Under the pieces are notes generated by a model. That model was not told where the DNA came from and did no database searches. It worked only from the letters and a program-made list of their open reading frames with translations. A DNA stretch of 64,000 nucleotides from CALDUY01 sp046350255 (GTDB lineage Bacteria; Planctomycetota; Planctomycetia; Gemmatales; Gemmataceae), in NCBI GenBank assembly GCA_046350255.1, contig JAXMAV010000004.1, positions 62,001 to 126,000 of the forward strand. The letters run 5' to 3'. A program made the translations under genes and the position numbers. Shown here piece by piece: positions 52,859 through 61,348 of the stretch; the first letter of the stretch is position 1, and the number at the start of each line of letters is the position of its first letter.

Positions 52859-53608
52859 TCAGTGGGTCATGGTTCGCGGCTGGTACCGCCCGTTAGGAAA
52901 GCCAGGCGTCCCGCTGTCAGGGTGATCCTGTAGTCGACCGTCCTCCAGGTAGAAGACTCGGTCGGCGAAGGGAATGATGCGGGCGTCGTGAGCGACGATG
53001 AGCACGCTGGTACCGCGATCGTGCGCGGCGTTACGCAGCAGTTCGATCACCTGTTCGCCGTGGGCCCAGTCCAGGGCACTGGTCGGCTCGTCGGCGAACA
53101 TCATCCGGGGATTCTTGATTAGCGCGCGGCCGATGGCGACGCGCTGCTTTTCGCCGCCGGATAGCTCGAGCGGTCGCAGGTGCGCCCGCCGGGCCAGGCC
53201 AAGTAGCGACAGGATTTCATCGGCCCGCCGTCGCGCCTCGCGGGCTGATGCGCCCTCGCCCCAGCGAGCGATCATCTCCAGTTGCTGCCGGGCCGTCAGG
53301 GCGGCAAACAGGTTGTAGCCCTGAAAGATGAACCCACAGTAACGCAGCCGGAACGCCTCGCGCTGTTGCTCGCTGAGCGACCACAGATCGTGCCCCAGGG
53401 TCATCACCCGGCCGGAATCTGGCTGCAACAGGCCGGAGAGCACGGCCAGCAGTGTCGACTTACCGCTGCCGGACGGCCCCATCAACAGCGACACCTCGCC
53501 GGCATGGATGTCCAGGGACACGGCGTCCAGCGCCGTGGTGCGCGTGCTGCCGTCTCCGAACGATCGGGTCAGCTCTTCGCCCTGCAAGGTGATCACTGGC
53601 TCTTCCAT
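52859..53608 (-). CDS. ABC exporter ATP-binding protein (DevA/LolD type)
   Basis: 249 residues. Walker A GPSGSGKSTLL, Q-loop YCGFIFQGYNLFAALTA, signature LSGGEKQRVAIGRA, Walker B RMMFADEPTSALD, H-loop LIVAHDARIIPFADR. The set is complete. It closely resembles ATPases of FtsX-type exporters such as DevA. It lies 19 bases upstream of the adaptor and 34 downstream of the permease. Confidence 0.93.
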   Translation of the reverse strand: MEEPVITLQGEELTRSFGDGSTRTTALDAVSLDIHAGEVSLLMGPSGSGKSTLLAVLSGLLQPDSGRVMTLGHDLWSLSEQQREAFRLRYCGFIFQGYNLFAALTARQQLEMIARWGEGASAREARRRADEILSLLGLARRAHLRPLELSGGEKQRVAIGRALIKNPRMMFADEPTSALDWAHGEQVIELLRNAAHDRGTSVLIVAHDARIIPFADRVFYLEDGRLQDHPDSGTPGFPNGRYQPRTMTH

Positions 53609-53642
53609 CTCCGCCTCCTCTCAGAAGGCACACCGGCTGGTC

Positions 53643-54761
53643 TCACCGGAGCAAGGTGGCAGGTTCCACCTCGCGCAATGACCGCAACGCCATCAGGCCG
53701 GACCCCAGCGCCATCACCAGCGTGACACTGGCCGCCGACGTCAGTAGCCACCAGGGCAGCAGAATCTGCACCGTCAGACGATCGGCCAGGGCGGCCAAGC
53801 CGTAGACCGCCGGTAACGCCAACCCCACGCCGATCAGTCCGACCCACATCGCCTGGGTTACCACCAGCAGCGACATGCGCCAGCGCGGGATACCCAGGGC
53901 CCGCAGCACGGCGAACTCGCGCAGCGATGCTGCGGTCGCCGCATAGAGCGTCTGACTTGTGACCACCGCGCCCACCAGCAACCCCAGCGCCGCGGCGTAG
54001 CCCAGCGCGATGCCCGCCTTCGTCTTCGTTAGCCAGTGCAGCCGCGACCGGTACGAGAAGTCATCCTTCGTGAACGCCGAGATGTTCCGATAGTCGTCTT
54101 GCAGACGGCCCACCACCTGGGCGGCGTCCTCGCGGCTGTGGCACTTCCCCAGCACGTAGGTAATCTGGTCGGGCAACAGCCGAAGCAGCGGCCGCGCCGT
54201 GGGGATCGAGCAAAACACGTAGGGACCCGCCAGGCTGCGCAACCCCTCGGTGAAGCCGACCACGCGGACCCGCAGGCCCGACACCTCGGCCGTGTCGCCG
54301 ATTTCTTTTACACCCAGCCGATCGCGGTCTGAGCGATCGATCACGATGGTGCCCGGTTCGGTCAGGCGATCGCGCAGCTCGGGCGTGAGCCGGTTGATGG
54401 CCCCCAGCGCGTTGTCCGCCAGGCGCGAGCCGATGATCATGCATAGCTCGGTCCCGCCGTCGCGCTTGGTCCAGTAGGCGAACCCCTGGATGTAAGCCTC
54501 GCAGCGTTCGATCTCGGGGTTGGCAGCCATCCGCGCGGTGTAACTCTCGCGGATGGGCCGACCCAGATCGACTGAAAGGACGCCTGGGGCGCCCATCCAG
54601 ACCTCGGCCTGGTTATTGTCGATGGGGATCGACGTGATCGAGAACAACCCCAGCAGCAGGCCGCACTGCAGGGCGATGAGCAGCGCGCTAAATCCCACTG
54701 CCAGCACGCCGGGAAGGTAGCGCTGTCGTTCGTACCAGAGGGTGGCAAGCGAGTAAGACAT
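53643..54761 (-). CDS. ABC exporter permease, DevC/FtsX type
   Basis: 372 residues. An N-terminal helix (LPGVLAVGFSALLIALQCGL) precedes a periplasmic domain (about 50-255: AEVWMGAPGVLSVDLGRP, GTIVIDRSDRDRLGVKEIGD), followed by three C-terminal helices with LREFAVLRALGIPRWRMS, the FtsX-family marker. It fits DevC, which in cyanobacteria works with DevB and DevA to export envelope glycolipids. Here it is the only permease of the operon and would work as a dimer. The start is 21 bases after the AsnB stop. Confidence 0.9.
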   Translation of the reverse strand: MSYSLATLWYERQRYLPGVLAVGFSALLIALQCGLLLGLFSITSIPIDNNQAEVWMGAPGVLSVDLGRPIRESYTARMAANPEIERCEAYIQGFAYWTKRDGGTELCMIIGSRLADNALGAINRLTPELRDRLTEPGTIVIDRSDRDRLGVKEIGDTAEVSGLRVRVVGFTEGLRSLAGPYVFCSIPTARPLLRLLPDQITYVLGKCHSREDAAQVVGRLQDDYRNISAFTKDDFSYRSRLHWLTKTKAGIALGYAAALGLLVGAVVTSQTLYAATAASLREFAVLRALGIPRWRMSLLVVTQAMWVGLIGVGLALPAVYGLAALADRLTVQILLPWWLLTSAASVTLVMALGSGLMALRSLREVEPATLLR

Positions 54762-54782
54762 ACGACTCCCGGCGATCTGAAC

Positions 54783-56765
54783 TCATCCGGCCACGGCGGC
54801 CGGCTGGAACGAATCCGCCAGCGTGGGCAGATCGGCCAGCGAACCGTCGAGGAACGTGTGGTGCCACAACTGCGTGGACAGCACGGCGACCAGGCCCATC
54901 TCGATCGACGTGCGCTTCAGGCTGCCCGCCCGCAGTTCGCGGAAGGCACGCCGCCAGTGCGCCACCGCCTGAGCATCGAAGTAGCCCGTCCGCTGCAGCG
55001 ATTCCTCGCTGAGCAGCTGATCGACGAACGGCGGGGCGACATCGAGATGGAAGCTGTCGAACGGTGCCCGGAACATCGCCTTGCGCCGCCAGGCGATCTC
55101 CTTCGGCAACCAGCGCGCCGCCACCATGCGAAGAAGGTATTTGTCCTGCAGACCGCGCAGCTTGTACTCGGCCGGCAGACGCGACAGAAACTGGAACAGG
55201 TCCTCGTCGAGGAACGGATAGCGCGTCTCGACCGAGGAGTGCATGGCCACGCGATCACCCTTGGCGTTGAGAAGTAACCCTGTCAGGTGAATGCGGGCGG
55301 AGAGGGCCAGCTCTCGATGCAAAGGATGCCACTTTTTCAGTTTTTCCGTCTCGAGGCCCATCTCCTCGTACGGGATGCGATGCAGGACCTCCTCGCGCAG
55401 ATGCGGCGAGAAGAAGCGCAGCTTCGACAGGCTCATGAGCCCGTAGATATCGAGCCAGCCGTTGTGGCCGCCCACCATCGACTGCACGCGCTTGACCAAC
55501 TCGCGTGGGAACAGCGGGGTGCCGCTGAGTCGAACCATCGACCGCCGCAGCCACTGCGACACCGGCAGGCCGAAGATGTCGAGCCACGACAGCGCGCGGT
55601 TGATCTTGTGCCAGGGGTAGCCGGCGAACCACTCGTCGGCGCCTTCACCGGTCAGGGCCACCTTGTAGCCGCGATTGTGCACCTCGCGAGCAAGAAGCAT
55701 CAGGGCGGCACACGACGTGTCGACCACGGGGGCTTCCGCCGCGCGGATCAGTTCGGGATAGCTCCCCAGGACTTCCTCGGCTCCCACCGGCACGATCACC
55801 GGGGTCGTGCCGATGTGCCGGGCGACGATGCCCGCTTCGGTCGTCTCGTCGAGTTCCGGCGTCTTGATCTGGATGGTGAAGGAGGGAATCGGTTCCTTTC
55901 GGATGTGACTGGCGATGGCCACCACCGCGCTGGAATCGACACCGCCGGACAGGTACGACACGACTGGCACATCGGCACGCAGCCGCCGGGTGACCGAGGC
56001 CACCAGCAGATCGTTGAACTCGTCGGCGAGCTTCTTGACGTCGCGACGGTCTTCCTTACCCTGCTCGGCGTACTCCAGCCGCCAGTACGAGCATTCACTG
56101 ACGCGGGCGCGCTCGCCAGGTCCACCTAGCTGAATGTCCAGGTAGCGACCGGGCGGAAGCAGCGACACCCCCTGGAAGCAGGTGGTGGGCCCAGGCATCG
56201 AGAAGAAGGTGAACAGGTGGTTGATCCCCTGGGGATCAGCCTTCGGCTCCACCAGGCCCGAGGCCAGGATCGCCTTGATCTCCGATCCGAAGATCAGCCA
56301 GTCGCCCTGCCGCGCCCAGTACAGCGGACAGATGCCGAACCTGTCTCGACCCAGCACGATGCGTCTACGACGGTCGTCGTACAGAGCGACGGCGAACTGC
56401 CCCTTTAGATGATCCCAGAACCGCGTCTGGTAGTCTTCCCACAGGTGGGGAATCGTCTCGGTGTCGCAATGCGTCCGGAAGCGATGGCCGCGCGACTCCA
56501 GCGAGGCTTTCAGCTCGGGGTAATCGAACAGCTCGCCGTTGAACACCACGGCGACGTTGCCATCCTCGTTGCGGATTGGCTGGCGTCCGTCGAACAGGCC
56601 GACGATGCTCAGTCGGCGCGAGGCAAAGGCCAGGCCTGGCAGTTCCAGGTAGCCATCCTCGTCGGGACCCCGGTGAACGATGGCATCCGCCATCGCCTCG
56701 ATGGTGTCATGGGGGATCGGCCTGCGATGGCCGGATAGATCGATGATGCCTGCAATTCCACACAT
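54783..56765 (-). CDS. asnB: Glutamine-dependent asparagine synthetase-type amidotransferase (AsnB family)
   Basis: 660 residues, longer than the E. coli enzyme (554). The N-terminal glutaminase has the catalytic Cys2 (MCGIAGIIDLSG), HRGPDEDGY and the FNGELFDYPEL segment. The synthetase domain has the ATP-pyrophosphatase loop SGGVDSS at 273-279, FTIQIKTPELDET, and LTGEGADEWFAGY. All catalytic residues appear present. Many proteins of this type make asparagine, but in operons with sugar or lipid genes they amidate other carboxylates. Here it is between an SDR and an ABC exporter, so a specialised product is more likely. It is the second gene of the operon. Confidence 0.85.
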   Translation of the reverse strand: MCGIAGIIDLSGHRRPIPHDTIEAMADAIVHRGPDEDGYLELPGLAFASRRLSIVGLFDGRQPIRNEDGNVAVVFNGELFDYPELKASLESRGHRFRTHCDTETIPHLWEDYQTRFWDHLKGQFAVALYDDRRRRIVLGRDRFGICPLYWARQGDWLIFGSEIKAILASGLVEPKADPQGINHLFTFFSMPGPTTCFQGVSLLPPGRYLDIQLGGPGERARVSECSYWRLEYAEQGKEDRRDVKKLADEFNDLLVASVTRRLRADVPVVSYLSGGVDSSAVVAIASHIRKEPIPSFTIQIKTPELDETTEAGIVARHIGTTPVIVPVGAEEVLGSYPELIRAAEAPVVDTSCAALMLLAREVHNRGYKVALTGEGADEWFAGYPWHKINRALSWLDIFGLPVSQWLRRSMVRLSGTPLFPRELVKRVQSMVGGHNGWLDIYGLMSLSKLRFFSPHLREEVLHRIPYEEMGLETEKLKKWHPLHRELALSARIHLTGLLLNAKGDRVAMHSSVETRYPFLDEDLFQFLSRLPAEYKLRGLQDKYLLRMVAARWLPKEIAWRRKAMFRAPFDSFHLDVAPPFVDQLLSEESLQRTGYFDAQAVAHWRRAFRELRAGSLKRTSIEMGLVAVLSTQLWHHTFLDGSLADLPTLADSFQPAAVAG

Positions 56766-56789
56766 GGTCTCGGCCCTCCCGTAGCCGCC

Positions 56790-57641
56790 TTAGCGTTGCA
56801 CCTGGGTCTGCCCGTGTAGGCGGGCTGACGCCAGGCCGCCCCTGGCTTCCTGCTCGTACAATTTGCGAACCTTCCTGGCCATCAGTCGATCCACCAGCCA
56901 GGGCAGCCAGCGGTTGACCCGCAGGATCCACCGCGCCTCCCAGCCCAGGACCGTCTCGCGCCGCCGTTTCCGCAGTGCCCGGAGGATGCCCTCCGCCACC
57001 ACCTCTGGTTTCATCCCCTCCTCGAAGTCGATTTTCAGCCGGCCAGTGTTGTGCAGCAGGTTCTCGCGGAGCGAGGTCTGCGTCAACCCGGGGACAATCA
57101 GCAGCACGTCCACATCGAAGCGGGCAAACTCGGCTCGCAACGCATCGTTCAGTCCGCACAGGGCGAACTTGCTGGCCGAGTATTCCGGCCAGGCGGGCAC
57201 ACCTCGTCTACCACACATGGAAGCTACATTCACGATGGCCGGGTGGCGCCCCTGGGTCAAGAGCGGTATGGCCAGGCGCATTAGCTCGGCGGGGGCGAAG
57301 AAATTCACCTCCATCACCTGCCGCATCACCTCTTCGGTGGAGGTGGAAAAGTGACCGAAGCTGGCCACCCCGGCGTTGTTTACCAGCACGTCCAGCCCGC
57401 CGAACCGCTGCACGGCAGCGTCCAGCATGCGCTGGCGGTCCTCGGGTCGGGTCACATCACCGACCACTGGCACGATCTCCGCTCCGGGCAGCTCACGCAC
57501 CAGATCGTTCAGACGGACCTCGGAGCGGCCCACCGCGATGACCCGAGCCCCCTGCCCGGCAGCCAGACGCACCAGCGACCGGCCGATCCCACTCGAGGCT
57601 CCCGTCACCAGGACCCGGGCCCCTTTCATGTCGTAAGCCAT
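56790..57641 (-). CDS. Short-chain dehydrogenase/reductase
   Basis: 283 residues from the ATG at 57641 with GGAGGGGA upstream. It has TGASSGIG (14-21), LVNNAGVASFGHF, the catalytic Ser (VNVASMCGRRG) and YSASK. The C-terminal half (VPGLTQTSLRENLL, WEARWILRVNRWLPWLVDRLM, RKVRKLYEQE) follows the same pattern as the SDR at 41.7 kb. It is the first gene of the SDR-asnB-devC-devA-devB operon, 24 bases before asnB. It may reduce or epimerise the compound that AsnB modifies. Confidence 0.88.
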   Translation of the reverse strand: MAYDMKGARVLVTGASSGIGRSLVRLAAGQGARVIAVGRSEVRLNDLVRELPGAEIVPVVGDVTRPEDRQRMLDAAVQRFGGLDVLVNNAGVASFGHFSTSTEEVMRQVMEVNFFAPAELMRLAIPLLTQGRHPAIVNVASMCGRRGVPAWPEYSASKFALCGLNDALRAEFARFDVDVLLIVPGLTQTSLRENLLHNTGRLKIDFEEGMKPEVVAEGILRALRKRRRETVLGWEARWILRVNRWLPWLVDRLMARKVRKLYEQEARGGLASARLHGQTQVQR

Positions 57642-57917
57642 GGAATGTGCTCCCCTCCACCGTCCGGGCCAGACTGCCTGCCTTGTGTATCCTCTCTGAA
57701 TTTACCGGGTAACGCTCGTCGGACATAGTGTTGCGCGGGCGAAAATGTTGCCTGGAAGGAGTCCTTTGCCAGTCTGAACGGTCCTGCGCCGCACGAGGCA
57801 AACAACTGGCAGGGTTGGAGCGACCGCGAGAACCGACCTGTTCATTCTACCCGGCCCGAGGACGGCTGTGGGAGGTGGGGCCCGAGGGTGTTCCCGGCAC
57901 AGAACGCCGGGGTGGGC
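57642..57917. other. Divergent intergenic region
   Basis: Gap between the SDR operon and the small basic protein promoter. The minus-strand side has GATACA near 57702 as a possible -10 for the operon but no good -35. No gene, repeat or RNA structure is supported. Confidence 0.4.
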
Positions 57918-57945
57918 TTGTCAAGTGGCCCGTCGCCCCTACAAT
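57918..57945 (+). promoter_or_regulatory. Strong sigma-70-type promoter
   Basis: TTGTCA (57918-57923), a 16-base spacer, TACAAT (57940-57945). It would start transcription near 57952 and give a leader of about 115 bases before the small basic protein. Confidence 0.6.
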
Positions 57946-58067
57946 GGCCCTTTTACGCGAGTGGGTGGTCCCGGGGGCCAGCGGTCGATCGCTTCCGCTC
58001 CCATGGACCCGCTTGTTGTTCAAGGACAACCCCTGGGACTCATTCCCCATGGCGAGGAGGTGATTGA

Positions 58068-58151
58068 ATGGGCAGTCGTCGAGGAACGGGTCGGCGGAAG
58101 GTGGGGCGGAAGAAGCGCCGCATGCGTGCTCGCATCCGCCATCGCAAGTAG
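58068..58151 (+). CDS. 27-residue basic peptide, probable small ribosomal protein (bS22/DUF1713-like)
   Basis: MGSRRGTGRRKVGRKKRRM and then RARIRHRK. The ATG at 58068 has a nearly perfect AGGAGGTGA five to eight bases upstream, a strong promoter lies 120 bases before it, and a perfect terminator follows 13 bases after the stop, so this is a complete and highly expressed transcription unit. The composition (16 of 27 residues Lys or Arg) and the MGS...KKRR...RHRK shape resemble the tiny ribosomal proteins bS22 or the COX24/AURKAIP1-like (DUF1713) peptides. The peptide lies in a GC-rich stretch, so residues at non-basic positions are few and homology cannot be certain. Confidence 0.65.
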   Translation: MGSRRGTGRRKVGRKKRRMRARIRHRK

Positions 58152-58163
58152 CAGGCGAACACC

Positions 58164-58221
58164 CACGAAGCCCGGTTCGCACGTGCCGCAGCGCCATGCG
58201 AACCGGGCCTCGTGTTATTTC
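58164..58221 (+). terminator. Strong intrinsic terminator
   Basis: GCCCGGTTCGCA (58170-58181) pairs perfectly with TGCGAACCGGGC (58197-58208); CACGA before and TCGTG after can extend the stem, and TTATTT follows. It ends the small basic protein unit and may serve the converging YiiX-like gene. Confidence 0.8.
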
Positions 58222-58898
58222 CACCACTCCTTTTTCCCTGCGCAGCTGATGCTGAACCAGCACTCCGCGCGGTCGCCGCAGTACAACCAGCGGTAGGGCC
58301 GCTGCCAGCCGCAGCTCAGATCCAGCCAGTGATCGGTCTTCAGATCCTGGGGATCCACGAACCACGGCTTGGCGGCGCAGCGGTCGAGCAGGCCTCCGGC
58401 GATCAGGCCGGCCACCACCAGCGGCGAGCAAAACCAGCGATCTGGTTCAAGCTCCTCGTCCTTCACACAGCGATGCCGATGCTTGGGGATCGGCTTGCCG
58501 AACATTGGGATCAGCACACCCAGCGTGTAGAACGGCTTACCCTCCTGTCGGCAGGCGAACTCGGTCAGGCAGCGCGATTGCTCCGGGGTGACCGGACACT
58601 TGCGCTTGCGCACCCACACGCGCCCCTTGTGGTAGCAACGGCGCGAGGGAATATCGCTAATCATCACCGGGTAGTCGGGTCCCGGCGCCTCCAGCATCCC
58701 CAGGGTACCATCAGGCCGGGCCACAACCAGGGCCGAGTGCGTCACCCCGGCGGAGCAGCCCAGGAAATAGGCGATATTCCGCAGCCCCCCGGGCGACTGG
58801 AAGAGGAGGATGTCTCCAACTTCGGGTTCGTAGTGCGTCGATTCGGGAGTTGCCGAGGCAAGCCCGGCGGCGAGCAGCAAGGCGACGGTGGTGTGCAT
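58215..58898 (-). CDS. Secreted YiiX/NlpC-P60-like cysteine hydrolase
   Basis: 227 residues. A signal peptide (TTVALLLAAGLASA) is followed by VGDILLFQSPGGLRNI, the catalytic-type His in GVTHSALVVARPDGT, and a downstream WFCSPLVVAGLIAGG Cys segment, an order typical of the YiiX/YebB permuted NlpC/P60 superfamily. These proteins may hydrolyse peptidoglycan peptides or lipids; the target is unknown. Several additional Cys residues in the C-terminal half may form disulphides. It converges with the basic peptide unit. Confidence 0.75.
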   Translation of the reverse strand: MHTTVALLLAAGLASATPESTHYEPEVGDILLFQSPGGLRNIAYFLGCSAGVTHSALVVARPDGTLGMLEAPGPDYPVMISDIPSRRCYHKGRVWVRKRKCPVTPEQSRCLTEFACRQEGKPFYTLGVLIPMFGKPIPKHRHRCVKDEELEPDRWFCSPLVVAGLIAGGLLDRCAAKPWFVDPQDLKTDHWLDLSCGWQRPYRWLYCGDRAECWFSISCAGKKEWWK

Positions 58899-58922
58899 GA
58901 GGACTCGAGGTTAGCGCAGGGT

Positions 58923-58941
58923 GGATACTCAGGGTGTATCC
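58923..58941. repeat. Inverted repeat upstream of the YiiX-like gene
   Basis: GGATAC (58923-58928) and GTATCC (58936-58941) around a 7-base spacer, 25 bases upstream of the start codon. It may be an operator; nothing else supports this. Confidence 0.3.
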
Positions 58942-59031
58942 TCTGCATCGGCCAGCGCTCCCAGCTGCCCTACGCTCTTTCTGGCTGCATGACTGCGCCT
59001 GGCTCCGTAGGCCCCGGCACAATCGCTGCTC

Positions 59032-59640
59032 TCAGTGCGACACGCGCAGCACCTCGCTCGTCGGCACGTATTCGATCCCCAGGGCACAGCCATCTTCACG
59101 GGCCCGGGCCTGGTACAACCCCGCAGCCGGGACATCCAACCCGGCCGAGGCGTCTTCCACCATTACCACGCGGAATCCAACCTGGCGCAGGTCACGCGCC
59201 ACGAAGAAGCAACAGATGTTCGTGGCAATGCCACACACCACCACCGTGGTGATTCCCGCGCCGCGCAGGCTGGCTGGATAGTCGGGGTGCTGCGCCGTCA
59301 GGGCGTACGCCTCGAACTGCTTCTGGTAGCCCTTGCGCCAGATGGTGTGGAAGCGCCCGACATCCAGCCCCGGCAGAAACTCCGCCCCTGGCGTACCTGC
59401 CACGCAGTGCGGCGGATACAGGTTGTCCTCCTGGCCCAGGAAGCTGCGATGGTCGGCCGGGTGCCAGTCCTGGCTGGCATCGATGCGACGCCAGCCCAGA
59501 GCCAGCAGTGCGTTGATGCGCGGCACGATAGCCACACCGCCGGGCACCGGCAGTTCTGCGGGACACAGCTCAGTGAAGCCGCGCTGGGCATCCACCACCA
59601 GCAGCGCAGCGTGCGCCAGCTCGATCGCCTGCATGAGCAT
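59032..59640 (-). CDS. pncA: Nicotinamidase/isochorismatase-family hydrolase (PncA-like)
   Basis: 202 residues; starts at 59640 or at the ATG at 59634. The catalytic Asp is in LLVVDAQRGFTE (Asp17), the metal-binding DWHPADHRSF, CVAGTPGAEF, the Lys in IWRKGYQKQ, and the nucleophile Cys in GIATNICCFFVARDL follow. Together these are the features of nicotinamidase, which converts nicotinamide to nicotinic acid in NAD salvage. The TNIC rather than TDVCV around the Cys is slightly unusual. It precedes no obvious partner; proS is 31 bases away in the same direction. Confidence 0.82.
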   Translation of the reverse strand: MLMQAIELAHAALLVVDAQRGFTELCPAELPVPGGVAIVPRINALLALGWRRIDASQDWHPADHRSFLGQEDNLYPPHCVAGTPGAEFLPGLDVGRFHTIWRKGYQKQFEAYALTAQHPDYPASLRGAGITTVVVCGIATNICCFFVARDLRQVGFRVVMVEDASAGLDVPAAGLYQARAREDGCALGIEYVPTSEVLRVSH

Positions 59641-59671
59641 GTCCTCGACCAGGGGGACGAACCAAGCGCGC

Positions 59672-61180
59672 CTAGTACGACTTGGCCAGGACGACGCGCC
59701 CCTCGCTGGGCTTGCCCGTTACCATGCACTGGCCGGGCTCCTTCGGTCGGTTGGAAGGAATGCAGCGGATGGTCGCCTTCGTCTCTTCCTGAATGCGGTT
59801 CTCCGTCTCCCGGGTGCCGTCCCAGTGCGCGAGGAAGAAGCCGCCCGGCTCCTCGATCTTCTTCTTGAACTCGTCGTAGCTGTTCACCTCGTAGGTGGCT
59901 GCGTCGCGGTAGGCCTTCGCCTTGTTAAACAGATCGGCCTGCATCTGCTTGAGCAGCGCCACGATTCGGGTGGGTGCATCCGCCAGGGGCACCCCCATCT
60001 GCTTGCCTTCCTTGCCCATGTCGCGGCGAGCCACCACACAGGCGTTTTGAGCCAGGTCCTTCGGCCCCAGTTCGACGCGCACCGGCACGCCCTTCAGCTC
60101 CCACTCGTTGAAGCGGAAGCCCGGCGACTGGTTGAAATCGAGATCGACGCGCACCGTCAGGGGGTCGTAACCAAAGAACTCCTCGCGCGGCAGGTCCCGG
60201 AGCGCCTGCGCCAGTTTCTGCGCTGCCTCGACGGTGCCGCGGCGGTCATCTTCGCTCTTGCCGATGGGGACGATGGCGACGTGGACAGGCGCCAGCCGAG
60301 GCGGCACGATCAACCCCTGGTCGTCCGAGTGCGTCATGATCAGGCCACCAACCAGCCGCGTCGAGACACCCCACGACGTGGCGTAGGCGAACTCGCGCTG
60401 CCCCTTCTCGTTCTGGAAGGTGACATCGAACGCCTTGGCGAAGTTCTGGCCCAGGTAGTGGCTGGTGCCTGCCTGCAGGGCGCGTTTGTCCTGCATCATC
60501 GCCTCGATGCACAGGGTGTAGACGGCGCCGGGGAACTTCTGTCCCTCGCTCTTGGGCCCGACGAGCACCGGCATGGCCATCCACTCCTCGGCGAAGCGGC
60601 GGTAGACCTCGACCATCTGGTGGGTCTCGTCCTCGGCCTCCTTCTGGGTCGAGTGCGCGGTGTGTCCCTCCTGCCAGAGGAACTCAGCCGTGCGCAGAAA
60701 CAGCCGAGTGCGCATCTCCCAGCGCACCACGTTGGCCCACTGGTTGATCAGCAGCGGCAGGTCGCGATAACTCTGGATCCAGTTCTTGAAGGTGTTCCAG
60801 ATGATCGTCTCAGACGTGGGCCGGATGATCAGCTCTTCTTCCAGCTTCGCCTCAGGGTCCACCTCGATTTTCCCATCGCGCGAGCGCAGCCGGTAGTGGG
60901 TGACCACGGCGCACTCCTTGGCGAACCCCTCGGCCATTTGCTCTTCCTTCTGGAAGAAGCTCTTGGGGATGAAGAGGGGGAAGTAGGCGTTGACGTGGCC
61001 CGTGTCCTTGAAGAGACGATCCAGGGCGCGCTGCATCTTTTCCCAGATGGCATAGCCCTGGGGTTTGATCACCATGCAGCCGCGCACATCGCTGTTCTCG
61101 GCGAGGCCGGCGCGCTGCACGATGTCCAGGTACCACTGGGAATAATCCTGCGCACGCGACGTGATCTTCTCGGCGGCCAT
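59672..61180 (-). CDS. proS: Proline--tRNA ligase (ProS type 3, archaeal/eukaryote-like)
   Basis: 502 residues from the ATG at 61180 (AGGAG upstream); the much longer frame upstream is antisense to panB and has no meaning. The N-terminus ITSRAQDYSQWYLDIV is the sign of the shorter, editing-domain-free ProRS. Class II motifs: motif 1 around GCMVIKPQGYAIWEKMQ, motif 2 in RPTSETIIWN and RWEMRTRLFLRTAEFLWQEG, motif 3 in the GVSTRLVGGLIMTHSDDQGL region. The anticodon-binding domain (VHVAIVPIGKSEDDR) and a C-terminal zinc-like tail (ending LAKSY) follow. The bacterial-type ProRS with the insertion domain is absent from this window. Confidence 0.95.
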   Translation of the reverse strand: MAAEKITSRAQDYSQWYLDIVQRAGLAENSDVRGCMVIKPQGYAIWEKMQRALDRLFKDTGHVNAYFPLFIPKSFFQKEEQMAEGFAKECAVVTHYRLRSRDGKIEVDPEAKLEEELIIRPTSETIIWNTFKNWIQSYRDLPLLINQWANVVRWEMRTRLFLRTAEFLWQEGHTAHSTQKEAEDETHQMVEVYRRFAEEWMAMPVLVGPKSEGQKFPGAVYTLCIEAMMQDKRALQAGTSHYLGQNFAKAFDVTFQNEKGQREFAYATSWGVSTRLVGGLIMTHSDDQGLIVPPRLAPVHVAIVPIGKSEDDRRGTVEAAQKLAQALRDLPREEFFGYDPLTVRVDLDFNQSPGFRFNEWELKGVPVRVELGPKDLAQNACVVARRDMGKEGKQMGVPLADAPTRIVALLKQMQADLFNKAKAYRDAATYEVNSYDEFKKKIEEPGGFFLAHWDGTRETENRIQEETKATIRCIPSNRPKEPGQCMVTGKPSEGRVVLAKSY

Positions 61181-61220
61181 CACTGGCTCCTGCAGTCGGG
61201 GGATCCTGATCGATCCTGCG

Positions 61221-61226
61221 ATTATA
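61221..61226 (-). promoter_or_regulatory. Candidate -10 box for proS
   Basis: TATAAT on the minus strand ends 40 bases before the proS ATG. The -35 region (TGTCCC) is a poor match, so activity is uncertain. Confidence 0.45.
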
Positions 61227-61267
61227 GCTGTTCGACCCCCCAGGGACAGGCGAGGTTCGGGCCCACA

Positions 61268-61297
61268 TCGACGACCGTGGGCCCTTCCGGGTATAAT
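61268..61297 (+). promoter_or_regulatory. Candidate promoter for panB
   Basis: TCGACG (61268-61273), an 18-base spacer, TATAAT (61292-61297). The -10 is perfect and the -35 matches four of six bases. The leader would be about 45 bases. Confidence 0.55.
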
Positions 61298-61348
61298 GCT
61301 GGCGTTCAGTCGCAGGGACGCTTGCTCTCCAGTCACGAAGGAGCCGCC

